Source: Fabrea salina (Eukaryota; Ciliophora; Heterotrichea; Heterotrichida; Fabreidae). From it: 64,000 bases of DNA. The stretch spans positions 227,982-291,981 of the forward strand of contig JALIHJ010000020.1 in assembly GCA_022984795.1 (NCBI GenBank). The letters are read 5' to 3'. Positions 20,524-28,339 of the stretch are shown here, piece after piece (within the stretch, counting starts at the first letter, position 1; every line of letters starts with the position of its first letter). The position numbers were made by a program, and so were the translations under genes. The notes under the pieces were generated by a model that was given only the letters and a program-made list of their open reading frames with translations, did not search any database and was not told the DNA's origin.

Positions 20524-20559
20524 TTTATTAGACTTTTGGCCTAAAATGCAGTAAATTAA

Positions 20560-21984
20560 ATGGACTCTGCCAAAAGACTAAACATGATCAAACAACAGGT
20601 TTCTGGGGAAGCTTCCTTAACAGTTAAAGACAACAGAAACGGAAAAACCTTTGAAGTGCCCATTACCAACAACTACATCAAAGCCAACGAACTTTCCAAA
20701 ATCAAAAGCGAGTCAGGAGAACCCTTGCGGGTTTACGATCCCGGCTACTTAAATACAATCAACTGCACTTCTAAGGTTTCCTACATCGACGGAGACAAAG
20801 GCATTCTCGAGTACAGAGGCTACCCCATCGAAGAACTAGCTGAGAAGTCGACCTTCCTAGAAGTGGCCTTTTTGCTGATCTACGGAGAACTGCCTACTCA
20901 GCACCAGTTTGAAAAGTGGGAAAGCAAAATCCTCACCCACACTTACCTGCACACTGACATCTCCCGCATGATGGAAAGTTTCCACTACGATGCCCACCCC
21001 ATGGGCATAGTTGTAAGCACAGTGAGTGCTATGAGCACTTTCCAGCCCGAACAGAACCCAACTATACTGGTAGGAATCGACCCTTACTCAGACAGTTTAA
21101 TTATGAACAAGCAAATCCACCGCATTTTAGGAAGAATCACTACTGTGGCGGCTTACGCTTACAGACATAGAATCGGACGCCCTTTCAACGAGCCCGGAAG
21201 AGGCCTTAACTACGTAGAGAACTTCCTTTACATGATGGACAAGCTAAACGAAAGCAACTACTTGCCCCACCCCAAGTTAGCTAGGGCCTTAGACGTGCTT
21301 TTCATACTGCATGCTGAACACGAGTTGAACTGTTCAACAGCTGCAATGCGCCACTTAGCTTCAAGTGAAGTAGATGTATATACTTGTATAGCGGGGGCCT
21401 CAGCAGCCTTGTACGGAAGAAAGCACGGAGGAGCCAACGAAGCTGTGCTCAGGATGCTGGAAGACATTGGCAACGTAGAGAACATTCCTCAGTTCTTAGA
21501 AAAAGTTAAGTCAGGCAAAAGACGCTTAATGGGTTTTGGGCACAGAGTGTACAAGAACTACGACCCCAGGGCTCGCATTGTTAGGAAACTTGCAGAGGAC
21601 GTGTTTTCAGTAACTGGAAAAGAACCACTAATAGACATTGCCATGGAGCTCGAAAGAATTGCCCTAACTGACAAGTACTTCATTGACAGAAAACTCTACC
21701 CCAACGTGGACTTTTACACTGGAGTGATTTACAAAGCCATGGGGTTCCCAACTGACATGTTTCCAGTGCTGTTTACGATCCCTCGAGTGGCAGGGTGGCT
21801 GGCTCACTGGAAAGAGTTCCACTCAGACCCTGAAAACAAAATAGTCAGACCTAGGCAAAACTACCAAGGCTACAGACAACGCAGTTACATTCCTATAGAG
21901 TTCAGGAACGAGCACGAATTCCAGCTGGAGTCTCTGTCTTCTAGTCACTCCAAAAGAAGGGACATCAATCCTTACGAGTTTTAA
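20560..21984 (+). CDS. Citrate synthase, glyoxysomal/bacterial-like type
   Basis: The 474-residue enzyme condenses acetyl-CoA and oxaloacetate. Diagnostic segments are YIDGDKGILEYRGYPIEELAE, LHAEHELNCST (substrate-binding His), GFGHRVYKNYDPRA with the second catalytic His, and PNVDFYTGVIYKAMGFP with the catalytic Asp. This type matches plant peroxisomal and bacterial enzymes more than animal mitochondrial citrate synthase. There is no obvious mitochondrial presequence; the N-terminal RLNMIKQQV (residues 5-13) resembles a PTS2 peroxisomal signal, which is an inference. The start lies 36 bases from the start of the divergent dehydrogenase. Confidence 0.94.
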   Translation: MDSAKRLNMIKQQVSGEASLTVKDNRNGKTFEVPITNNYIKANELSKIKSESGEPLRVYDPGYLNTINCTSKVSYIDGDKGILEYRGYPIEELAEKSTFLEVAFLLIYGELPTQHQFEKWESKILTHTYLHTDISRMMESFHYDAHPMGIVVSTVSAMSTFQPEQNPTILVGIDPYSDSLIMNKQIHRILGRITTVAAYAYRHRIGRPFNEPGRGLNYVENFLYMMDKLNESNYLPHPKLARALDVLFILHAEHELNCSTAAMRHLASSEVDVYTCIAGASAALYGRKHGGANEAVLRMLEDIGNVENIPQFLEKVKSGKRRLMGFGHRVYKNYDPRARIVRKLAEDVFSVTGKEPLIDIAMELERIALTDKYFIDRKLYPNVDFYTGVIYKAMGFPTDMFPVLFTIPRVAGWLAHWKEFHSDPENKIVRPRQNYQGYRQRSYIPIEFRNEHEFQLESLSSSHSKRRDINPYEF

Positions 21985-21995
21985 TGTTAAACTAA

Positions 21996-23189
21996 CTACT
22001 CTTTAAGGGGCAATGCAACCCCCATATGGTTAAATGCTTCTTTCAACTTTTCAATGCACTCGTACATGTCCTCAGCGTGCAGGTCGCCAATGTTCCCTAG
22101 TCTGAAAGAAGGGATTTTCCCTAGTTTGCCTGGGTAAATCACAATGTTTCTTTCAGCTAAGTAGTCGTACAGGATCTTGAAGTTGAACTTGGGATCTAAA
22201 GGCTGCAAAAAGGTAGTGATTACCACTCCCTGGTTGCTAGGGTCTATGTATAGCTTAAACCCTAACTTGCGCATTTCTTCAGAAAGAATCTTTTGGTTGT
22301 TTGAATAGCGCTCTCCTCTTGCCTTAACTCCGCCTTCTTCTTCGTGCTCAAGCAAAGCTTGGTAAAAGGCACTGATCACGTGGGTAGGTGGAGTGAATCT
22401 GAACTGCCCAGGGTTGCTTAACTGGTAATCGTACTGGTCAAACAGGTCTAGGGATAGTGACCTTGAGTTGCCTTTAGTCTGCAGCAAGTGTGAAAGCCTT
22501 GCAATCACAAACGCAAACCCAGGCACTCCTTGGAGCATTTTGTTGGAGGAACTAATCATGTAGTCTACATTGGACTCGTAAAGGTCCACGTGGAGGGCTC
22601 CGAAACTGCTCATGCCGTCAACTAGGTAAATCAATTCTTCTCTGTAGTCCTTAATGGCCTTTCCAATCTCTGAGACTGGGTTTAGTAAGCCTGTGGTGGT
22701 TTCTGAGTGGACTACTGAGACGTGTGAAACGTGGGGGTGTTCTTTAAGGGTTTTAATCACATCTTTGGGGTTCACAGGTTCAGCATCCGAATATCTCAAA
22801 ACAACATGGGGAATGCCTAAGACCTTGCAGATCTTAACTTGTCTTTCTCCATAAGCTCCATTAGCAATGATCAGCATTTTGTGCTTTAGTTCGTCTGTTT
22901 CAGCTCGTGGGAAAGAAGTTCCTAAAGCAGCTTCAACAGCATAAGTGCCACTTCCTTGAACTATGATAGAAGCATAGTCTTTAGGACTGACACCTGCAAC
23001 CTTCAAAAGACGGAGTTTTGTGTCTTCCACAATTCTACCAAAGTCAGGGTCCCGGGAACCAAAGTCGTACATCATAGCTTCTTTCACAGACTGAGTAGTG
23101 TTAAGTGGACCTGGAGTGAAAAGTTTCACTTGAGGCTTGTGCTTGACTACGAACTGTCTGGATAACTGAGTAGCAATACTTCTTAGCAT
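21996..23189 (-). CDS. phnW: 2-aminoethylphosphonate:pyruvate transaminase (PhnW-like)
   Basis: The 397-residue class V aminotransferase follows bacterial PhnW closely: FTPGPLNTTQSVKEAM, IIVQGSGTYAVEAALG, ANGAYGER, VHSETTTGLLNP, LVDGMSSFGA, then the PLP-lysine segment SSSNKMLQGVPGFAFVIAR and SRSLSLDL. These features separate it from alanine-glyoxylate aminotransferases. The reaction converts 2-aminoethylphosphonate and pyruvate to phosphonoacetaldehyde and alanine. Ciliates are known for phosphonolipids containing this compound, so the enzyme fits the host. The leader MLRSIATQLSRQFVVKHK looks mitochondrial. Confidence 0.9.
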   Translation of the reverse strand: MLRSIATQLSRQFVVKHKPQVKLFTPGPLNTTQSVKEAMMYDFGSRDPDFGRIVEDTKLRLLKVAGVSPKDYASIIVQGSGTYAVEAALGTSFPRAETDELKHKMLIIANGAYGERQVKICKVLGIPHVVLRYSDAEPVNPKDVIKTLKEHPHVSHVSVVHSETTTGLLNPVSEIGKAIKDYREELIYLVDGMSSFGALHVDLYESNVDYMISSSNKMLQGVPGFAFVIARLSHLLQTKGNSRSLSLDLFDQYDYQLSNPGQFRFTPPTHVISAFYQALLEHEEEGGVKARGERYSNNQKILSEEMRKLGFKLYIDPSNQGVVITTFLQPLDPKFNFKILYDYLAERNIVIYPGKLGKIPSFRLGNIGDLHAEDMYECIEKLKEAFNHMGVALPLKE

Positions 23190-23219
23190 TTTTATTTTGG
23201 ATCATTAAAGTGAGCTAAA

Positions 23220-24143
23220 ATGGAAAATGACACAGACTTGATTGTAATAGGAGGTTCTTCGGTAGGCAAGTCAGACTTCATCAAGTTGTACGAGAGAAAG
23301 GTTCAGAGTTTCATAAGTGCTACTGAAAACGTGAACTTGGAAGAGTGCGTAAGTGGGACGATTCCTCACAACATATACAAAAAAGAAGGAGCCCTGATCA
23401 TGTTCGACACTTCAAGTTTGGCTTCGTTGAAAGAAGCTATAGCCCTTGCTTCTGAAGTGCCTATTCCTAAAGTTCTTGTAGGAAACATCATGCACCCTTC
23501 AGAAATCAGTGTGTCACACCACGAGTGCACTAAAAGAGCTGCAGAAGTAGGGTGTCCTTACATAGAAACCTCAACCACTCTTAAGAAGTCAATTACTTTT
23601 CCCTTAGAAGTTTTGATGTCAGAAATCAATAAGAAAAAAGACTCCCAAAAAAAGAGACGCTTCGTGTTTAGACTTTCACCTCGTTCGATCAAGGCACTTA
23701 AGTTTTTTGCCTTGATTTGTGCGGGACTAACTACCCTTGAAAGCCTGGTATTTGTGATATTTGGGTCGCTGATGGCAGTTTCTAGTTCCGAAAACGACAT
23801 AAGGTTAGCTTCGGACTCTATGATAAACTCAGGGGCTTTGGGGTTTGTGATGAGTTTTGTGGGGATGTACGGAGTTAAGAAGTCAGGTATCAAAGAATAC
23901 CTAAAAGTGTTTGTGGTGATTTTGCTAATAAACTGTTGCTACAAAGTAGTTATGGGACTACTCTACATCAACTTAGAAAACGTTGAAGGACTGGGAGTTG
24001 AGAGCTTAGTGTTGGTGGTGGTTTCTGTCTTTATAGAACTCCTAACGGCCTTTTCTGCGTTTATTGAACTCAATAAAATAGTGGAACTGCAGAAGTTCCC
24101 CAGTTTCAAAGTAGTTAACAGAACTCTGAGCATAATACGTTAG
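23220..24143 (+). CDS. Degenerate small-GTPase domain fused to four membrane spans
   Basis: The 307-residue protein begins with a Ras-like domain: P-loop-like GGSSVGKS near residue 11, a PKVLVGN strand where the NKxD motif should be (the residues after VGN are IMHP, so the guanine-specificity motif is lost) and CPYIETS matching the G5 loop. Switch regions and the DxxG motif cannot be found in the short stretch between. After a Lys/Arg-rich linker come four hydrophobic segments (about 160-190, 203-225, 230-255, 262-288). I know no family with this order. It probably acts as a membrane-anchored pseudo-GTPase, which is inference. It is seven bases upstream of the 24151 gene. Confidence 0.75.
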   Translation: MENDTDLIVIGGSSVGKSDFIKLYERKVQSFISATENVNLEECVSGTIPHNIYKKEGALIMFDTSSLASLKEAIALASEVPIPKVLVGNIMHPSEISVSHHECTKRAAEVGCPYIETSTTLKKSITFPLEVLMSEINKKKDSQKKRRFVFRLSPRSIKALKFFALICAGLTTLESLVFVIFGSLMAVSSSENDIRLASDSMINSGALGFVMSFVGMYGVKKSGIKEYLKVFVVILLINCCYKVVMGLLYINLENVEGLGVESLVLVVVSVFIELLTAFSAFIELNKIVELQKFPSFKVVNRTLSIIR

Positions 24144-24150
24144 AATTTAA

Positions 24151-24807
24151 ATGGTAAAACACAGCCAACTTTTTGAAAAACTCCCTTTGAACTTCGCTGA
24201 GAAAGTCCTTGACTTGGAATTCAAAATAGAAAACAGCCCTAAAATTACAGACGTCCGCAAGCTAGTAGAACTCTACTCTAAAGCTGTTGAGCACTACGAA
24301 GCCCAAAAAGACTCCAAGTACACTAAGTACCAAAAACGACTTAAAGACCTTTTAAGCAAAAAAGAAGTAATTGCCTGCATGCAAGGCCCTCTCCAACCCA
24401 CTGACAAAGCTAACCGAGTTCCCACAGAAACCACCGAAACCTTTTTAAAAACCCACTCTAAAAACACCCAACAAGCTACTTTGTTGACCCAGAAAAACTT
24501 GGCCGAACAAGAAAACTTCTTGCAAAGCCGAGTAGAAAAGCGTAGGTACCAGTTCGAAAGAATTTACGAAGAAGAACTTAACAAAATAGTGGAACACTTC
24601 GTGTCTTTGAAGTACGAAAGCATCCAAAGAGTCAAACAGACTTACGAAGAACAGATAAAAGAAATGGAGACTTACGGAAACAACCCCATAGTTTCTGAAG
24701 TCATCAAAGAAATGGAAAAAACCATGCTTCAAGAAATCCACAACGTTGCTGTCCAAGTAGACGACCAAAGGTCAACTGCTATACTTCAACTCAAAAGTAA
24801 ACTGTAA
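24151..24807 (+). CDS. Coiled-coil protein sharing an N-terminal module with the 14076-14675 gene
   Basis: The 218-residue protein is largely helical. Its first ~75 residues (NFAEKVLDLE, LYSKAVEHYE, YTKYQKRLKDLL) align with the spliced product of 14076-14675. The remaining part is a charged coiled coil. No catalytic motif is present and I do not recognise the family; a structural role is a guess. The gene ends one base from the convergent START-domain gene. Confidence 0.7.
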   Translation: MVKHSQLFEKLPLNFAEKVLDLEFKIENSPKITDVRKLVELYSKAVEHYEAQKDSKYTKYQKRLKDLLSKKEVIACMQGPLQPTDKANRVPTETTETFLKTHSKNTQQATLLTQKNLAEQENFLQSRVEKRRYQFERIYEEELNKIVEHFVSLKYESIQRVKQTYEEQIKEMETYGNNPIVSEVIKEMEKTMLQEIHNVAVQVDDQRSTAILQLKSKL

Positions 24808-24808
24808 C

Positions 24809-25435
24809 TTAAAGGTTCTTCTTAAGTTCTGAGACCCCTCCTTCGTAAAGCTTAGCTCGGTCTACAACAATTTGGTTGATGAGCATATTAGGAATGTTGC
24901 CTTTGGGGTCAATGCACTCAACTACTTGGTAGTGAGTTTTGTTGGGGTCTCCACCTACAGGCATGAACATCTGCAAACTGAACTTCAGGTCTCCTTTTAC
25001 GTTGCCCTCACTTACTGGGTGTTCCTGTGGAGAACTTGTTGCAAGAATTGAAATAGTGTTTTCGTCTAGTTCTTGTTTGGACACGTAGTTGTGGCCTTCC
25101 CTTGCAGAAACTGGTCCGTGTGGTTTAGTTACGTCTTTGCGCAGCATGCTTCCGTCGTTAAAGGTCTTTTCAATAGTTGAAGAAGCCATGTCTGAGTGAA
25201 CTACTTCCCACTCGTGCAGGTGTTGGTAAGCATAGTCAGCTGCGGCTTTGAAAGGTTTGTCGAAAAAGGCTTCTAGTTTAATTGCGTTGTAGCCGTACTC
25301 AGTTGGTTTTTTGTAAGTGGTGATTTCTCCGGTTGAGTTTATTTCTTCCCAACCAGTAACATCCTCCAGCATTTCGGTAGCCGTGCCAAAGGCTTCGCCA
25401 GCTTTTTCAAGCATCTGTTCCAACTCGTCAGCCAT
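24809..25435 (-). CDS. START-domain lipid-binding protein
   Basis: The 208-residue product is almost entirely one START domain: GWEEINSTGEITTYKKPTE at the first strand, FKAAADYAYQHLHEWEVVHSD, KDVTKPHGPVSAREGHNYV where the family has a GPVSxRDF-like strand, and the C-terminal helix MLINQIVVDRAKLYEGGVSELKK. START domains carry a lipid in a hydrophobic tunnel. The ligand cannot be told from sequence. No signal peptide or membrane segment is seen, so it is probably cytosolic. Confidence 0.8.
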   Translation of the reverse strand: MADELEQMLEKAGEAFGTATEMLEDVTGWEEINSTGEITTYKKPTEYGYNAIKLEAFFDKPFKAAADYAYQHLHEWEVVHSDMASSTIEKTFNDGSMLRKDVTKPHGPVSAREGHNYVSKQELDENTISILATSSPQEHPVSEGNVKGDLKFSLQMFMPVGGDPNKTHYQVVECIDPKGNIPNMLINQIVVDRAKLYEGGVSELKKNL

Positions 25436-25453
25436 TTATTATATTCGTTTTAT

Positions 25454-26080
25454 TTATAAAAGCGAAAAGTTGAGTTTGTTGAGAGTAGTGGTTTTCACGT
25501 AAGGTGAGTGGGTTTTTCTTCTAAGGCGACTTGGAGTCAGCAAGTTAGCTCTGAAGCACGAGTCCACAGGCTTGATTTCGATTAGGTTGCCAGGGAACTG
25601 TTTTTTGTACTTAGTATATCTGTATTCTTTCCTGGCAATTACTTTTTTGCTGCGGATTCGGTTACTATTGAGGATCACAGGTAAGTTTTGGTATTCCTGA
25701 AGAATTTCTTTGCCTGTGTTTTTGATGGGACTTTCTTCTAACTCACTGTCTGCTTCTGATATTTTTTCATGCAAAACAGTGATTTTCCTAGAAGACGAGT
25801 TTCCTTTTTTCCTAACTGAGAAAACTGGTTTGCGTTCAATTGGTTCTTCTTCAGAAAGTTCAGGCGAAGTAGAGGTACTTACTTCCCTGCTTGGCTTTCT
25901 TTGTCTAGAACTCAATCCAAGGAACCGTTTTGAGTTGTTTAGCGAAACAGGTTTGTTTTCAAAGGTGTTTAGTCGGAGTTTAGGTCTAGCTATCAGCTTG
26001 TTTCCTGAACAACTAAAAAGCTTTTTTTCCTGGTCGTTGATTCTAACGAATTCTCCGGAGTGGGCACTCTTTTTCAACAT
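25454..26080 (-). CDS. Basic, largely disordered protein of unknown function
   Basis: The 208-residue frame is rich in Lys, Arg, Ser and Glu, with no hydrophobic core and no domain I can name. A short acidic Ser-rich stretch (STSTSPELSEEEPIE near residue 68) divides two basic parts. The ATG is 44 bases from the divergent gene at 26125, and the frame fills the gap at the local gene spacing. Support is from frame length and context only. Confidence 0.6.
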   Translation of the reverse strand: MLKKSAHSGEFVRINDQEKKLFSCSGNKLIARPKLRLNTFENKPVSLNNSKRFLGLSSRQRKPSREVSTSTSPELSEEEPIERKPVFSVRKKGNSSSRKITVLHEKISEADSELEESPIKNTGKEILQEYQNLPVILNSNRIRSKKVIARKEYRYTKYKKQFPGNLIEIKPVDSCFRANLLTPSRLRRKTHSPYVKTTTLNKLNFSLL

Positions 26081-26124
26081 TTAACACAATATTTATATGG
26101 AGTTCAATAAAAATTAGTTTGTCA

Positions 26125-26652
26125 ATGCAAAGTTTAACTTCGAGGGAAATCACCACTAGTTGTTCTCAAAAAAGAAGGAGGAAGCGCAATGTAGAATTAA
26201 CTTATACTTCAATCAAACTCTTGAAAAAACTCCAAAAAATCGACAGACTCTGTGATCGCTACTACAAACTGCCTGTCATAGAGTGGGCTGCAGAAGAAGA
26301 GTCAACTCCCCAAAAACCCCAAAACACCCAAAGTACTAGTCGGAAAGTCAACATTGTCAAGCCTGTTATAAAAAGTCTCAAAGCACGACTAGAAACCACC
26401 TCAAACATAAAGGTCCAGTACCCAGAGTCCTCCAGGTTCCGAACTAGAGACTCCACTTTGGGCCCTGGCAAGTACAGTCCTTTCCAAGCCTCCTCTTCTC
26501 CTATCTGGAAGTTCTCCAGTGTGCCTAGAATGGACAACCCCTTTATGCACAAACTCAAGTCCATCTCTATGAACCACCCTAAAAAACTACCCCCAATCAA
26601 CAACTCTGTGTGCAGTGAGCCTTTAAATTTTGAATTTTCTGTTACTAACTAA
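26125..26652 (+). CDS. Basic protein with a GPGKY motif
   Basis: The first ATG in the open frame is at 26125 (MQSLTSREITTS), giving 175 residues; the two codons before it start with TTG and are not used. Near residue 112 the run STLGPGKYSPF, followed about 16 residues later by a Phe/Val-rich strand, matches a sperm-tail PG-rich type repeat. Similar motifs occur in the products of 14692-15177, 28340-29743 and (weakly) 57926-58477. Microtubule association is possible but unproven. The TAA overlaps the convergent ARMC9 gene by eight bases. Confidence 0.65.
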   Translation: MQSLTSREITTSCSQKRRRKRNVELTYTSIKLLKKLQKIDRLCDRYYKLPVIEWAAEEESTPQKPQNTQSTSRKVNIVKPVIKSLKARLETTSNIKVQYPESSRFRTRDSTLGPGKYSPFQASSSPIWKFSSVPRMDNPFMHKLKSISMNHPKKLPPINNSVCSEPLNFEFSVTN

Positions 26653-28033
26653 GGTTAATTGACTCGTCTGGAAAGCACTCGAAAATAATGAGTTCATTTT
26701 CGTCGTCAAACCTTTTCTCAAGTTCTTTGATTTCTTCTTGGTGCTTCCTAGCGTTGAACTCCATCACTTCACTAGTGTCCAGAACTGAATTGGTTTCTCT
26801 GGGGTGGAACAAGTGCGCACACATGTCAAGAATTGTTCTTCTGTTTTCTGGGTCTTCGTTGTCTTGTTCTGATGAGTGTGTGCTGTACATCTCCACAAAC
26901 TCACTGATGGTGTCGGAAAAGTTAGTGAGTTCCATTTGTGCCCCAAACCTGTCGTTGGCAAGTGCAGTCAGCGTAACTAAGATGTGAATTATCAGTGTGC
27001 TTTCAGTGTTTTCAGCTCTAAGCAAGTCCAGAAGCAATTGCATAATGCCTTCAACTTCAGCTTGTCTGCACTCCAAGTAAACAACTCCGTAAGTACTGTT
27101 GACTAGGTTAGCTAAAATTGCACTTCCGAAGTCCAAGCAGTAAGGGTGCACGTAGTCTTTTTTAAGCAAGTGGACTTGCAGAAGGTCTTGGCATATCCAC
27201 TGAATCATTCCTGAGTCTATAAGTTGGTTGCTCACAGCTTCACTTCGAAGACTGACTTTCTGCAGAATTCCCAAAGCAAATCTTTGGTGCGCACTGCCAG
27301 TAGGGCTTCCAGTAGTTATTTCTATAAAGGTGTTGATGGTGCTTTGCTGTGAGTGTTTGAGCACAGTAGCTACTCCTTTTGGAACACTTACTAAGTAGCA
27401 AACCAAAGCCATCACGTACAACTGGACTTTGTGGTTCTTCAGTAAAGAGTTCAAATTACTTGAAAAAATATCGTGGTTTATAATGGTTTCTATGAACTTC
27501 CTTCTGTGTTTGGGAGTTACTGAAAGGGCAGCTGCTCTTAGTTTTTTCAAAGGTTCTGCGAGTTGGACAGTGTCTTTGTTTTTGGAACTCTGTGCAATCT
27601 TGGACTTGAGTGCTAAGAGTTGTTCTTCAGAAACTAAGTCTTGGGCTTCTTTTTCTTCTAGTCTAGAGTCACTCATGAACAACTGGTAGTACCTGTTGAG
27701 TTGTTCTTTGTAGCTGTGGGTGTTGTGTTTAGTGTGGGACTCTGCTTTTTTCAAAAGGTCAATGCCCATAGCAATTAGTTGTTTTCCGGCGTGCAGTACA
27801 ACTGAGTAGTTCTTGTCAAGCATCTTAAGTTGCTTGTCTTTGAGTTCTTCGCGTTTAGCGTAAGTCTGCACTCCGTGCATGGCCGCGTAAAGTTTAGGCA
27901 TTGAAGAAATGTCTTCTTCCTTCCACTTCTTCCTAGAACTAGGTTGTTCTTGGCAAAAAGCACTTAAAGTGTCAGTCATCTGGTGGTAGTCTAGGTATTC
28001 CTTAATAGCTTGCTGGATAAAACTTTCTTCCAT
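26645..28033 (-). CDS. ARMC9: ARMC9-like LisH and armadillo-repeat protein
   Basis: The 462-residue protein starts with a LisH motif (MEESFIQQAIKEYLDYHQMTDTLSAF), has a short coiled segment (~80-115), and then a helical armadillo-type body from ~165. The segments ILQKVSLRSEAVSNQLIDSGMIQWI and HPYCLDFGSAILANLVNSTYG correspond to the conserved ARMC9 armadillo region. ARMC9 localises to basal bodies and cilium tips and is mutated in Joubert syndrome. The open frame extends three codons upstream only through TTG; the ATG is taken. It begins two bases after the DPM3 stop. Confidence 0.87.
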   Translation of the reverse strand: MEESFIQQAIKEYLDYHQMTDTLSAFCQEQPSSRKKWKEEDISSMPKLYAAMHGVQTYAKREELKDKQLKMLDKNYSVVLHAGKQLIAMGIDLLKKAESHTKHNTHSYKEQLNRYYQLFMSDSRLEEKEAQDLVSEEQLLALKSKIAQSSKNKDTVQLAEPLKKLRAAALSVTPKHRRKFIETIINHDIFSSNLNSLLKNHKVQLYVMALVCYLVSVPKGVATVLKHSQQSTINTFIEITTGSPTGSAHQRFALGILQKVSLRSEAVSNQLIDSGMIQWICQDLLQVHLLKKDYVHPYCLDFGSAILANLVNSTYGVVYLECRQAEVEGIMQLLLDLLRAENTESTLIIHILVTLTALANDRFGAQMELTNFSDTISEFVEMYSTHSSEQDNEDPENRRTILDMCAHLFHPRETNSVLDTSEVMEFNARKHQEEIKELEKRFDDENELIIFECFPDESINLS

Positions 28034-28035
28034 AT

Positions 28036-28326
28036 CTACCAATTAAGACCTTTCTTAGTTAAGAACTCTTTGGCTTCCTTGATTTCTTGGTCGAGTTGCT
28101 GGGCTTCTTCAGGACAGTCCCTCACACGGGCAAGTTCAAAACCTACAGAAACCAAAGCGTAGCAGCCTAGTGAAATCAAACACCACCAAGGAAAAGCCCT
28201 TACTCCAAACCTAAAGTTAGCTCCTAAGTCTAGTGAGTTGAAGTGGAGCCACACTAGCACCAACAAAAACAGGTTGAAAGTCAGCCGAGTCCCTCGTGAG
28301 CACTTAATTCCTAGTAGTTTAAGCAT
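28036..28326 (-). CDS. DPM3: Dolichol-phosphate mannosyltransferase subunit 3 (DPM3)
   Basis: The C-terminal half, SLGCYALVSVGFELARVRDC and the following EEAQQLDQEIKEAKEFLTKKGL, matches DPM3, and the protein has two N-terminal membrane spans as expected. DPM3 anchors the catalytic DPM1 subunit at the ER for synthesis of Dol-P-Man. The frame is open back to 28467, but the ATG at 28326 gives 96 residues, close to the ~92 of animal DPM3, and avoids overlapping the divergent gene. The next ATG upstream, at 28341, would overlap the start codon of that gene. Confidence 0.87.
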   Translation of the reverse strand: MLKLLGIKCSRGTRLTFNLFLLVLVWLHFNSLDLGANFRFGVRAFPWWCLISLGCYALVSVGFELARVRDCPEEAQQLDQEIKEAKEFLTKKGLNW

Positions 28327-28339
28327 GTAAACTATAAAC

